A stretch of 39,624 nucleotides of DNA from the NCBI RefSeq assembly GCF_027891095.1, contig NZ_JAQIIO010000016.1, positions 1 through 39,624 of the forward strand, written 5' to 3'. Below, in pieces: positions 8,349 through 15,969 of this stretch (position 1 is its first letter; each line of letters starts with the position of its first letter). The DNA comes from Aliiroseovarius salicola. GTDB taxonomy: Bacteria > Pseudomonadota > Alphaproteobacteria > Rhodobacterales > Rhodobacteraceae. The notes below the pieces were generated by a model, which was not told the DNA's origin, did not search any database, and saw only the letters and a list, made by a program, of their open reading frames with translations. The position numbers and the translations under genes were made by a program.

Positions 8349-10349
8349 CTATTCCGCCGGTGCCGTGGTCGTTGCGGGCACGGACTTCCGCTTTGGGGCG
8401 CCAATTCTCAGTCGCCTGTCAGACATGGAAAGGCCCCCACCGAGGATCAACATCGCCGATCCCAACCAGATGAAATTGACGAGCGGCTCATAAAGGATAC
8501 GAAGCGTCCACGCCCCGCTTAGTTCCGCATCTTCAGAGGCGGGTTCCGCGATCGAGGCATACAAGTCACCTGCAAGGGTCGACCGAATGGCGCTTTCCGT
8601 CGTCGAGCTTTCGGCAATCGGGTAATAGCGCCGCTCTGGATACAAAGTGGTAACAGGGTTGCCGCCCTTCATGACACTCAACGTCCCGCGGTCAGCAAAG
8701 TAATTTGGCCCGCGAACACGCTCAACACCGTCAAAATCCACCTCGAATCCAGCGATTTCAATGGTCGTTCCGGGTGCGACAAACACCACTTCCTCGACTT
8801 TCCAGGCACTGGACCCGATGAACCCGAACATCGCCACGGCCAAACCAGCATGCGCCATTGTCATTCCATGTGCGGCACGCGGTAGGTTGCGGGCCCGGTG
8901 CCAGGAATCGCTCAATGGCACATCGAACAGGCGAATACGCATAGCCCACTCTCGCAACGTCGCCAAAAATAGCCAGATTGCCAACAGGATCGAGAGATGC
9001 GCCAACAATGGGCCACCTTCCTGCAGATACCAGTTAACCAGTGTGGCAACGATCGACAGAATGGCAACGAACCTCACCCGCTGCCAAACCCCCGGCAGAT
9101 CGGCACGTTTCCAGCTCAGGAAAGGTCCGACGCCCATCAGAAGCACCAATGGCAACATCATCGGCACAAAGGTCGCATTGAAGAACGGAGCCCCAACTGA
9201 AATTTTATCGTCCGCAACTGCTTCGAGAAAAAGGGGATAGAGAGTGCCAAACAGGACCGTTCCGGTCGCAACACCAAGAATGAGGTTGTTGACCAGCAGA
9301 CCTGCTTCCCGGCTGATCGGCTTAAAAACCCCACCGGCTTCCATCATCGGGGCGCGCCAAGCATAGAGCGCCAGGGATCCACCGATCGACAGGGCCAAGA
9401 GAAACAGAATATAGAGCCCGCGTTCCGGATCGACAGCGAAGGCATGGACCGAGGTCAAGAGCCCTGAGCGCACGACGAATGTACCAAGAAGCGAAAGCGA
9501 AAACGTCAGGATCGCCAGTAGAATGGTCCAGCTTTTGAACGCATCACGCTTTTCAGTGACAATCGCCGAGTGCAGCAGAGCCGTTCCGAGAAGCCAAGGC
9601 ATGAAGCTCACATTTTCGACCGGATCCCAGAACCACCAGCCGCCCCAGCCCAGCTCGTAATAGGCCCACCATGATCCAAGCACGATGCCAGCCGTCAGGC
9701 ACATCCAAGCGGCCAGGGTCCAGGGACGGACCCAACGCGCCCAGGCCGCATCAACACGTCCCTCCAACAGGGCCGCAACGGCAAAGGAGAAGACAATCGA
9801 GAAACCCACATACCCGAGATAGAGAAATGGCGGGTGAAGGGCGAGACCGACATCCTGCAGAAGCGGATTCAGGTCATTGCCGTCCTCAGGAGGCGGGAAC
9901 ATACGATCAAACGGGTTTGAGGTCAGCAACATGAAAGACAGGAACCCGGTACTGATCCAGGCCTGCACTGCCAAGGTGCGCGCCTTCAAAGCTTCGGCAA
10001 TATTTGAACCAAACACCGATACGCCCGCCCCGAACAGGGTTAGGATCAGCACCCAAAGCAGCAAGGACCCTTCATGGCTGCCCCATGTGCCCGCGATCTT
10101 GTAGAGCATGGGTTTTAGCGAGTGAGAGTTTTCCACCACGTTTACAACTGTGAAGTCACTGATGACAAAACTTCGCATGAGAGCTGCAAAGGCGACAGTT
10201 ACGAGAGCAAGCTGCCCGATCGAGGTGGCTCGCGCGGATTGCATCCAAAGCAATCTGCCCTTGTTGGCGCCCAAGAGGGGGATGATGCTTTGGATGATTG
10301 CAAGCGCCAATGCCAGCGCGAGCGCAAAATGTCCGATTTCAGGTATCAT
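8349..10349 (-). CDS. ccmF: Cytochrome c heme lyase subunit CcmF
   Basis: Large inner-membrane protein of the System I heme ligation complex. At 666 residues with about 15 hydrophobic segments it has the usual family length. The WWD heme-handling domain is clear at 228-246 (WAYYELGWGGWWFWDPVEN). Conserved periplasmic histidine sites include GTWGSHEGS (about 88-96) and ALHPPFLYLGY (about 170-180). It is the first gene of the ccmFGHI run. ccmE, usually just upstream, is missing here, as are ccmABCD, so those must be elsewhere in the genome. Confidence 0.95.
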   Translation of the reverse strand: MIPEIGHFALALALALAIIQSIIPLLGANKGRLLWMQSARATSIGQLALVTVAFAALMRSFVISDFTVVNVVENSHSLKPMLYKIAGTWGSHEGSLLLWVLILTLFGAGVSVFGSNIAEALKARTLAVQAWISTGFLSFMLLTSNPFDRMFPPPEDGNDLNPLLQDVGLALHPPFLYLGYVGFSIVFSFAVAALLEGRVDAAWARWVRPWTLAAWMCLTAGIVLGSWWAYYELGWGGWWFWDPVENVSFMPWLLGTALLHSAIVTEKRDAFKSWTILLAILTFSLSLLGTFVVRSGLLTSVHAFAVDPERGLYILFLLALSIGGSLALYAWRAPMMEAGGVFKPISREAGLLVNNLILGVATGTVLFGTLYPLFLEAVADDKISVGAPFFNATFVPMMLPLVLLMGVGPFLSWKRADLPGVWQRVRFVAILSIVATLVNWYLQEGGPLLAHLSILLAIWLFLATLREWAMRIRLFDVPLSDSWHRARNLPRAAHGMTMAHAGLAVAMFGFIGSSAWKVEEVVFVAPGTTIEIAGFEVDFDGVERVRGPNYFADRGTLSVMKGGNPVTTLYPERRYYPIAESSTTESAIRSTLAGDLYASIAEPASEDAELSGAWTLRILYEPLVNFIWLGSAMLILGGGLSMSDRRLRIGAPKRKSVPATTTAPAE

Positions 10350-10414
10350 GGAACAAGCCCGTCATTAGTAGTTCTGGAACTGCCCTGCCAGCTAAGGCGA
10401 GCTGTTTTTCTGTA

Positions 10415-10735
10415 TCAGTCTTCGAGAGCGGCTTTGCGCTTACGGAATTCATCTTCATCAATCTCGCCCTTGGCAAAACGGGATTTGAGGGTGTCCATTG
10501 CATCCGAGGATTTTGAACGACCTGAACTGTTATCCGCGAACCAGCGCACAGCAATAACGATCAGGGCGATGATGACACCCCAGAACACCAGCATCATGAG
10601 GCCACCAAGCATTCCAAATCCTCCTCCCCATCCCATATGTCCATATCCCGCGCCCCAATCGCCCGCAGGATCCGCATAGGCAACCGCAGCCCCGGAAAGT
10701 ACGGCAATGCTTGTCGCAATAAGTCTCATGGTCAT
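10415..10735 (-). CDS. SHOCT-domain membrane protein
   Basis: 106 residues: a signal peptide (MTMRLIATSIAVLSGAAVAYA), a Gly/Trp/Met segment (GWGAGYGHMGWGGGFGMLGG-like), one transmembrane helix (LMMLVFWGVIIALIVIAVRW) and a C-terminal SHOCT motif (DTLKSRFAKGEIDEDEFRKRK). SHOCT domains are short oligomerisation helices. A longer frame starts at 10747. I chose 10735 because a GGAGG site, lying in the end of the kinase gene, is 5 bases before it. The kinase stop lies two bases upstream, so it belongs to the two-component operon. Such proteins are common in copper loci; a precise function is not known. Confidence 0.8.
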   Translation of the reverse strand: MTMRLIATSIAVLSGAAVAYADPAGDWGAGYGHMGWGGGFGMLGGLMMLVFWGVIIALIVIAVRWFADNSSGRSKSSDAMDTLKSRFAKGEIDEDEFRKRKAALED

Positions 10736-10736
10736 G

Positions 10737-12140
10737 TCAGCCTCCATTCATGGATTGGTCACCGGCAAAAGGGATCGCGATGGTCGCACGCAGCCCCCCT
10801 TCGTCGCGGTTTGAAAGTGAAATGTCTCCGCCATGGGCGCGGATGATCGTGCGCGCAATCGACAGGCCAAGGCCATGCCCACCCGTCTCAAGTGAACGAG
10901 ATTCTTCCAGACGGAAAAAAGGATCGAACACGCGTTCAAGGTCTGGAGCCGGAATACCTGGTCCGTCATCATCGACAGTAATAATGAATTCATCAGGTCG
11001 TATCTGATTGCTTACTCGAGCAATGCCCCCATATCGCGCGGCATTCTCGATCACATTTCGCAAGGCCCGACGCAAAGCGTGTGGCCGAATACGCGCATCA
11101 TGCGATGGGCCTTTTTCCAGCCGGAAAGGGGGTACCATATTGGACCTGAGGTCTTCGAGAAAACCCCCAACATCTAGGACCTCTGGCTTCTCGGAACCTG
11201 CAAGCCCTCTCGCGAAGGTCAAAGTTGCCTCGACCATCGACTGCATTTCCTCTACCGACGCAACAAGGCTTTCGCGCGTTTCCTCATCATCCACCATCTC
11301 GGCCCTGACCCGCATCGCGGTGAGCGGCGAGCGAAGGTCATGTCCAAGGGCCGCGAGAAGTCGGGTTCGATCCGCCACAAAGCGTGTCAGGCGGTCCTGC
11401 ATGCTGTTGAAGGTCGAGGTCAGGTCGCGCACCTCAGCAGGCCCAATCATGGGCAATTCGTCCACATCCTCTCCTCGCCCCAAACGATCTGCGGCACCGA
11501 CCAGCCGTCGCAATGGCCCTGTCAACCGTGTCAGCAGGAACCAGAGCACTGCGATGAGGATCACGGCTGCAGACAGGACGAACGTCAGCATCGAATAGAA
11601 GGGCCATTGGATCGGTGGACGCTCAAATCGCGTGCCGACATTCAGCCACTGACTTCCTTCAACCGCGATGGAAAGGTTCATTTCAATGGCAGAAAGCTCT
11701 CCCTGCATCATGGCCACATGCATTTCGGCCATTCCCTGCGACAAATGCGGGAGCGGCAGGATCTGCCCTTCGATATCATGCAGTTCAACCCGGATATCAC
11801 GGCTGTAATTGTCATTCAGGAGGGACCTGATGCGCGACTCGACCAAACCTTTATCGGAGTGGTCTAGATGTTGGACAGTTGGTTCGTCCGACAAATCAAA
11901 TCTTACGAGAGGAGAGTTGGCAGCACGGATGATTGAAGAATGAAGGTCGTCGGGTGCTTCTTCAATCAGTCTCGCGACATTTGCGGCCCGACCAGCCGCC
12001 TCAAAACCAAGTGCGGCACGGACAGCAAGACTGCGTTCATCAGCAAAGAGCCAGAGGCTGATCAACTGGGCGACGATCAACGCCGCGACAATCAGTATGA
12101 CCAATTGAACCCGCAATGTGCGAAGGAATGCCAAATTCAT
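10737..12140 (-). CDS. Sensor histidine kinase (EnvZ/CusS type)
   Basis: Inner-membrane sensor of 467 residues. It has two transmembrane helices (about 10-32 and 183-204) flanking a periplasmic domain of about 150 residues. That domain holds a Met/His-rich patch, GMAEMHVAMMQGELSAIEM (136-154), a plausible copper-sensing surface. A HAMP domain (about 205-258) is followed by the phospho-acceptor GHDLRSPLT (H267), then the N box (NVIENAARYGG, 362-372), G1 (DDDGPGIP, 390-397), F box (FDPFFR) and G2 (GHGLGLS). Its start overlaps the regulator stop by four bases. The signal is inferred from context and the Met/His patch. Confidence 0.9.
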   Translation of the reverse strand: MNLAFLRTLRVQLVILIVAALIVAQLISLWLFADERSLAVRAALGFEAAGRAANVARLIEEAPDDLHSSIIRAANSPLVRFDLSDEPTVQHLDHSDKGLVESRIRSLLNDNYSRDIRVELHDIEGQILPLPHLSQGMAEMHVAMMQGELSAIEMNLSIAVEGSQWLNVGTRFERPPIQWPFYSMLTFVLSAAVILIAVLWFLLTRLTGPLRRLVGAADRLGRGEDVDELPMIGPAEVRDLTSTFNSMQDRLTRFVADRTRLLAALGHDLRSPLTAMRVRAEMVDDEETRESLVASVEEMQSMVEATLTFARGLAGSEKPEVLDVGGFLEDLRSNMVPPFRLEKGPSHDARIRPHALRRALRNVIENAARYGGIARVSNQIRPDEFIITVDDDGPGIPAPDLERVFDPFFRLEESRSLETGGHGLGLSIARTIIRAHGGDISLSNRDEGGLRATIAIPFAGDQSMNGG

Positions 12141-12859
12141 CCGGCCACCTCGACATCAACTGAAAGACAATAGCCGCCATTTCGGATAGTCTTGATAATC
12201 TTCGGGCGCAATACATCAGGTTCAATTTTGCGCCGCAACCGGCTGATCTGATTGTCAATTGTCCGGTCGAGCGGACCCGCAGAGCGCCCGACCGCCAGAT
12301 CCAGAAGCTCGTCTCGGCTGAGAACCACCCGAGGTCGTTCCAACAAGACCATCAACAGCTTGAAATCTGCACTTGTCAGAGCTGTTTCGCTCCCATCGCT
12401 GTCCACCAGTACCTGACGGTCGGTGTTCAGGATCAGATGCGCAAAGCGGACCTGCCTGCCCGCAAGGTCACCCGCAAGAGTTTCGACTTGCGGCGCCCGC
12501 CTGAGAACAGCCTTGATCCGAGCAAGCAATTCTCGGGGATTGAAGGGCTTGGCCAGGTAATCATCTGCGCCAATTTCCAAACCCACGATCCGATCGGTTT
12601 CTTCACCAAGCGCAGTCAGCATAATGATCGGAATGGCTTTTTCAGCGGAAAGCCGTTGGCAGATCGAAAGCCCGCTCTCCCCCGGCATCATCACATCCAG
12701 AACCATCAGATCGAATTGTCCCTTTGCCAGCTTCGCATCCATGTCGGCTGCGTCGTTGGCCGATGTTGCACGCATCCCGTTTTTTTCCAGAAAACGGGTC
12801 ACACTGTCCCGGATCTGTTTGTGATCATCTACGACAAGGATATGCGGTGGGTTCGTCAT
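12137..12859 (-). CDS. OmpR/PhoB-family response regulator
   Basis: 240-residue DNA-binding regulator paired with the kinase downstream. The receiver domain (5-120) has the acidic pair DD at 11-12, phospho-acceptor D55 (LMVLDVMMPG), T82 and K104 (YLAKPFNPREL). The C-terminal winged helix (about 135-235) ends with SRLRRKIEPDVLRPKIIKTI and the hairpin RNGGYCL, typical of OmpR-type wings. Regulators of this class bind 10-bp-phased direct repeats. Two such repeats lie in its own divergent promoter (12905-12920 and 12935-12950), which suggests autoregulation and control of the Met-rich gene. Confidence 0.92.
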   Translation of the reverse strand: MTNPPHILVVDDHKQIRDSVTRFLEKNGMRATSANDAADMDAKLAKGQFDLMVLDVMMPGESGLSICQRLSAEKAIPIIMLTALGEETDRIVGLEIGADDYLAKPFNPRELLARIKAVLRRAPQVETLAGDLAGRQVRFAHLILNTDRQVLVDSDGSETALTSADFKLLMVLLERPRVVLSRDELLDLAVGRSAGPLDRTIDNQISRLRRKIEPDVLRPKIIKTIRNGGYCLSVDVEVAG

Positions 12860-12904
12860 AATGTCTTTCTACGTCAACTTCTGAGGGCCGGTCAGACCTA
12901 TTTT

Positions 12905-12920
12905 TGTCTCCGATTGTATC
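12905..12920 (-). promoter_or_regulatory. Tandem box B (weaker), response-regulator promoter
   Basis: The minus strand reads GATACAATCGGAGACA: one GATACA unit and a GAGACA variant exactly 10 bases apart, 45 bases upstream of the regulator start. Together with box C it forms an inverted arrangement (TTGTATCA at 12914-12921 and TGATACAA at 12944-12951, 30 bases start to start, about three helical turns). Confidence 0.45.
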
Positions 12921-12934
12921 AGGAAGCGGCGTTT

Positions 12935-12950
12935 GCGACAGATTGATACA
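12935..12950 (+). promoter_or_regulatory. Tandem box C, upstream of Met-rich gene
   Basis: GCGACAGATTGATACA: ACA and GATACA units 10 bases apart, 76 bases before the ATG of the Met-rich EF-hand gene. It fits the shared pattern ACA-N2-TY-GATACA found also at 1930, 15858 and 19968. Confidence 0.5.
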
Positions 12951-13026
12951 AACCACCTGATGCAAGCTCTTTATTTTCGTCATTTCATGCAGATGTGAAT
13001 GAGGCAACGATAAATGGAGAGCTAAA

Positions 13027-13692
13027 ATGTCCAGAATACTCAAGATCTCACTTGCCATGGCTCTGTCAGCCGGAGCTGTGGGCACTGCCTTTGCGGATGA
13101 GGCACATCACGGGGGAAAACCTGCCGAGGGCTCCGTGACGGCACCGATGTCTCAAGGGGGTGCTCCCTTTAAAAGTGCTCCGATGACCCATCCCGGAATG
13201 ATGGGTGGTGATCATCACAACATGATGCATGGGATGATGCAGATGATGATGCAAATGCACGGCGGGATGATGCCCAGCGGCATGATGGGTGGTGGCATGA
13301 TGGGCGGAACCATAGGCAAAATGGACACTTTGAACGGGATGGGCATGATGGATCGCGATATGATTTCCCTCATGCACGGATCTATGATGAACGGTTTGGA
13401 CGCCGATGCTGATGGCGACGGGGTTGTGACGCCGGGTGAAGCGCATGGGCAGTTGCAGGCAATGCATTCACAAGGCGATTTGGATGGCGATGGCATGTTG
13501 TCGCTGGAAGAATTTGAGGCCCTTCATGGAAGGATGATCCGCGATATGATGGTGGACCGTTTCCAGCACCTTGATGCTGATGGAGATGGTAAGGTTACAT
13601 CAGGCGAAATGACCGCTCCGGCAGATCGTATGGAAATGCGTGGCCCTGCAGGAGGCATGATGCTGAGAGGGATGCAGCCGCAATCCAACTAA
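13027..13692 (+). CDS. Secreted Met/His-rich EF-hand protein
   Basis: 221 residues with a signal peptide (1-23, ending AFA-DE). Residues 53-121 form a low-complexity region with about 25 methionines plus histidines in MMxM and HxxM patterns, typical of soft-metal (Cu+/Ag+) binding. Three EF-hand-like loops follow, DADGDGVVTPGE (127-138), DLDGDGMLSLEE (151-162) and DADGDGKVTSGE (183-194), which would bind calcium. A GGAGAG site precedes the ATG. It is divergent from the two-component genes and followed by DUF302 and rhodanese genes. A copper buffer in the periplasm, perhaps calcium-shaped, is inference. Confidence 0.85.
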   Translation: MSRILKISLAMALSAGAVGTAFADEAHHGGKPAEGSVTAPMSQGGAPFKSAPMTHPGMMGGDHHNMMHGMMQMMMQMHGGMMPSGMMGGGMMGGTIGKMDTLNGMGMMDRDMISLMHGSMMNGLDADADGDGVVTPGEAHGQLQAMHSQGDLDGDGMLSLEEFEALHGRMIRDMMVDRFQHLDADGDGKVTSGEMTAPADRMEMRGPAGGMMLRGMQPQSN

Positions 13693-13789
13693 AACCATAG
13701 AGCGACACGCTGGCAAAGTGCGCCTTCGCTCCGGCCGGAACTCCCCCCCTCTCCTTCGGTCGGGGCAAACCAGACAGAGGAAATGTAAT

Positions 13790-14176
13790 ATGAGCTATAC
13801 TTATGACCGTATACTGGCGGATATCTCCATTGATGATGCCGAAATGCGGGTGCGCGACGCGCTCGGGCAACAGGGCTTCGGCGTTCTGACCGAAATCGAC
13901 GTCTCCGCAACGATGAAAGAAAAGATTGATGTCGACATGGATGGATATCGCATTCTGGGGGCCTGCAACCCGAACATGGCCTATCAGGCGATTGGCCTAG
14001 AGCCGCGCATTGGCTCGATGCTTCCCTGCAACGTGATCCTGCGCGAGGTAAGCGGCGGCACGGAGATCAGCGCAATCGATCCGGTCGCATCCATGGCAGC
14101 CGTCGAAAATGCCGAGCTGCATGCCGTGGCCGCAGATGTCCGCGAAATGCTTCGCGCAGCTGTCGATTCTGCATGA
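13790..14176 (+). CDS. DUF302 domain protein
   Basis: 128-residue protein of the DUF302 family (small ferredoxin-like fold of unknown function, often beside copper or sulfur genes). Family features seen are the N-terminal segment MSYTYDRILADISIDDAEMR, the block GFGVLTEIDVSATMKEKI (about 29-46), YRILGACNPNMAYQAI (about 53-68) and a conserved Cys in MLPCNVILRE. No signal peptide is present, so it is probably cytoplasmic. The frame runs upstream to 13718, but the ATG at 13790 has AGAGG before it and begins the domain. It sits between the Met-rich gene (98 bases) and the rhodanese gene (21 bases). Confidence 0.88.
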   Translation: MSYTYDRILADISIDDAEMRVRDALGQQGFGVLTEIDVSATMKEKIDVDMDGYRILGACNPNMAYQAIGLEPRIGSMLPCNVILREVSGGTEISAIDPVASMAAVENAELHAVAADVREMLRAAVDSA

Positions 14177-14197
14177 TCCCGACAAGGAGAAAACAAG

Positions 14198-14668
14198 ATG
14201 ACATTCAACCGCCGACATATTCTGGCAATGATGGGCGCCCTGCCCGCTCAGGCTTTGGCCACATCGGCCTGGGCAAATAAAGATGATGTCTGGTCCGCTT
14301 CCCGTGCCTTTGATGCCCTGTTACAGGATCGCCTGCGCATGCTCGACATCCGCACGCCAGAGGAATGGCGTGAAACCGGTGTCGCACAGGGAGCGTGGCC
14401 CGTAAACCTGTATGATGAGCGTTTCCCCGAGCGTCTGTTCAAGGCGCAGGACCTCGCAGATGGAAGGCCACTGGCGCTGATCTGTCGAACGGGACGTCGT
14501 TCCGGGGGCGTCATGAATTCCCTGCGGAAGTCCGGCTATTCGAACTTCATCGACGTGTCGGATGGTATGCTTGGGTCATCATACGGGCCAGGTTGGATCA
14601 AAGCCGGGTTGCCTGTTGTTTCGGCAGAGGAAGCTATCGCCGCCCTGCCCCCTGAGTTGAGAATTTAA
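14198..14668 (+). CDS. Secreted rhodanese-like sulfurtransferase
   Basis: 156 residues. An export signal with RR near the start (NRRHILAMMGALPAQALATSAWA) is followed by one rhodanese domain: RMLDIRTPEEWRETG (47-61) and the active loop CRTGRRS with catalytic Cys 96. The domain is complete. A strong AAGGAG site precedes the ATG, and the gene follows DUF302 closely, so it is cotranscribed. A role in periplasmic sulfur transfer or persulfide chemistry near copper is inference. Confidence 0.87.
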   Translation: MTFNRRHILAMMGALPAQALATSAWANKDDVWSASRAFDALLQDRLRMLDIRTPEEWRETGVAQGAWPVNLYDERFPERLFKAQDLADGRPLALICRTGRRSGGVMNSLRKSGYSNFIDVSDGMLGSSYGPGWIKAGLPVVSAEEAIAALPPELRI

Positions 14669-15034
14669 AAAACGGAATATGATACGACGCCCCCCCCTTT
14701 GTGTATTGGCAGCCCCATCTCTGGTGACAGGGAACGCCTTCTCGACCCTGCCCAGAGATCGGGTCAACAGCAGACAAAGCTATCACTCACGGATGCCAAA
14801 GCATTCGGGCGGGTTTTTCTGGTGGCGCGGGGGCGGGCCGATTTTGCTGGTCCGACCCGCGCCAGCACACTCAGGGCGACCCATCCAATTCGAGTAAATC
14901 GCCCCGGTTTGCGACAGGGAAAAGGCTTCGAAATAGTGGTAAGCGTGACGTGATATCGAGATGATGGGATGATCAGAATACTCACCAAGGGATGAATTTT
15001 CGCATCACGCTAATGGTGATAGAAAGGCCAAGGG
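14669..15034. other. Non-coding spacer with a large stem-loop
   Basis: No supportable gene in this 366-base stretch; open frames on both strands have poor composition and no ribosome site. It contains the strong stem-loop at 14823-14864 and, near its right end, the leader of the TVP38-family gene. Confidence 0.5.
14823..14864. other. Long GC-rich stem-loop
   Basis: TGGCGCGGG (14823-14831) pairs perfectly with CCCGCGCCA (14856-14864). Inside, CGGGCC (14834-14839) pairs with GGTCCG (14849-14854, one G-T pair) around a nine-base loop. There are about 15 pairs in 42 bases. No T-run follows on either strand, so it is not a classic terminator. It lies 155 bases after the rhodanese stop and 171 bases before the next start. 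It could be an RNA structure, an mRNA 3' stabiliser or a decayed repeat. Confidence 0.5.
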
Positions 15035-15715
15035 ATGAGCCACATGCAACATGGCAAACAAATAATGACCGCTGCAGCGGTCCTTTTTGCCATCACCGTT
15101 GCTGGTGTCTGGCTATGGTCTTCCGATTGGAGCAAGCAACTGGATGCGGAAACGCTCATCGTTCAGGTTCAGGAACTTGGCGCCATGGGACCTTTGGCAA
15201 TCATCGCCCTGATGATTGTTGCTGTTGTGGCGAGCCCCATACCAAGCGCCCCAATTGCTTTGGCAGCCGGGGCGGTTTTCGGACAGGTTGCAGGCACAAT
15301 TTACGTGGCGATCGGGGCGGAAATCGGGGCGCTTTTTGCGTTCATGATTGCCCGGTTAGGTGGGCGGAGCTTTGTTGAGCGACTGTTGGGTAAACGCGCA
15401 GAATTGGGCCTTCTTGGATCGCAGAATGCGTTAACTCTGGCCATATTTGTAAGCCGCCTTCTGCCCTTTATCTCGTTTGACGCAATGAGCTATGCAGCCG
15501 GTCTCAGCCGCCTTCATCTGTGGCGATTTCTTCTGGCAACACTGGCCGGCATACTCCCAGCAAGCTTCGCCCTTGCATATCTTGGGGCCGGAGCCATGTC
15601 CGGCCAGTTTGGCCCTGCAGCCTGGATTGCGCTCGGTCTCGGACTGTTGACCGCCTTGCCCATCTTGGCAACCGCGCTTCACTTTAAGCCGCGCGCATCC
15701 TCCTCTTCCCATTAG
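15035..15715 (+). CDS. TVP38/TMEM64 (DedA-like) membrane protein
   Basis: 226-residue inner-membrane protein of the TVP38/TMEM64 (SNARE-associated, VTT) family. It has about six hydrophobic segments. Typical blocks are the re-entrant ASPIPSAPIALAAGAVFG (about 66-83) and GAEIGALFAFMIARLGG, and the second re-entrant region FVSRLLPFISFDAMSYAAGL (about 145-164). AAAGG and AAGGG precede the ATG; ATG 15044 is an alternative. The family is linked to lipid scrambling or transport and, in bacteria, often sits with metal and redox genes. Substrate unknown. Confidence 0.87.
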   Translation: MSHMQHGKQIMTAAAVLFAITVAGVWLWSSDWSKQLDAETLIVQVQELGAMGPLAIIALMIVAVVASPIPSAPIALAAGAVFGQVAGTIYVAIGAEIGALFAFMIARLGGRSFVERLLGKRAELGLLGSQNALTLAIFVSRLLPFISFDAMSYAAGLSRLHLWRFLLATLAGILPASFALAYLGAGAMSGQFGPAAWIALGLGLLTALPILATALHFKPRASSSSH

Positions 15716-15857
15716 AGAAAATCAAATGTCCGCTGCCGCATTTCCATATCTCTTAATTTCACCCAAGCAACTTTCATTCGCGTTTGATCCGCTTTCGCAT
15801 ACCCAGAAACACAGATGGTCGCCTGTACGGCGAGGCACTCTTCGGGATCGCAACTAT

Positions 15858-15873
15858 TTGACAGGTCGATACA
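15858..15873 (+). promoter_or_regulatory. Tandem box E, upstream of copA
   Basis: TTGACAGGTCGATACA: ACA and GATACA units 10 bases apart with the N2-TY spacer shared by boxes A, C and D. It lies 96 bases upstream of the copA ATG. Confidence 0.5.
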
Positions 15874-15969
15874 AGCGGGATTTGCAGAAAACCAAACGTT
15901 GTTTTCAAATTTGCTTGACCCTTCCCCCACAGGATCCCTCACGCTCGCCTCAAAGGACTGGAGATACCG

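Noticed and set aside
11008-11598. 196-residue open frame antisense to the histidine kinase
   Set aside because: Low-complexity Arg/Ser composition, no ribosome site and full overlap with a clear kinase.
15915-15950. CueR/HmrR-like operator before copA (CTTGACCCTTCC region)
   Set aside because: The left half resembles the MerR-family box, but the right half (AGGATCCC) does not mirror it and no good -10 follows. No MerR-type regulator is in the window.
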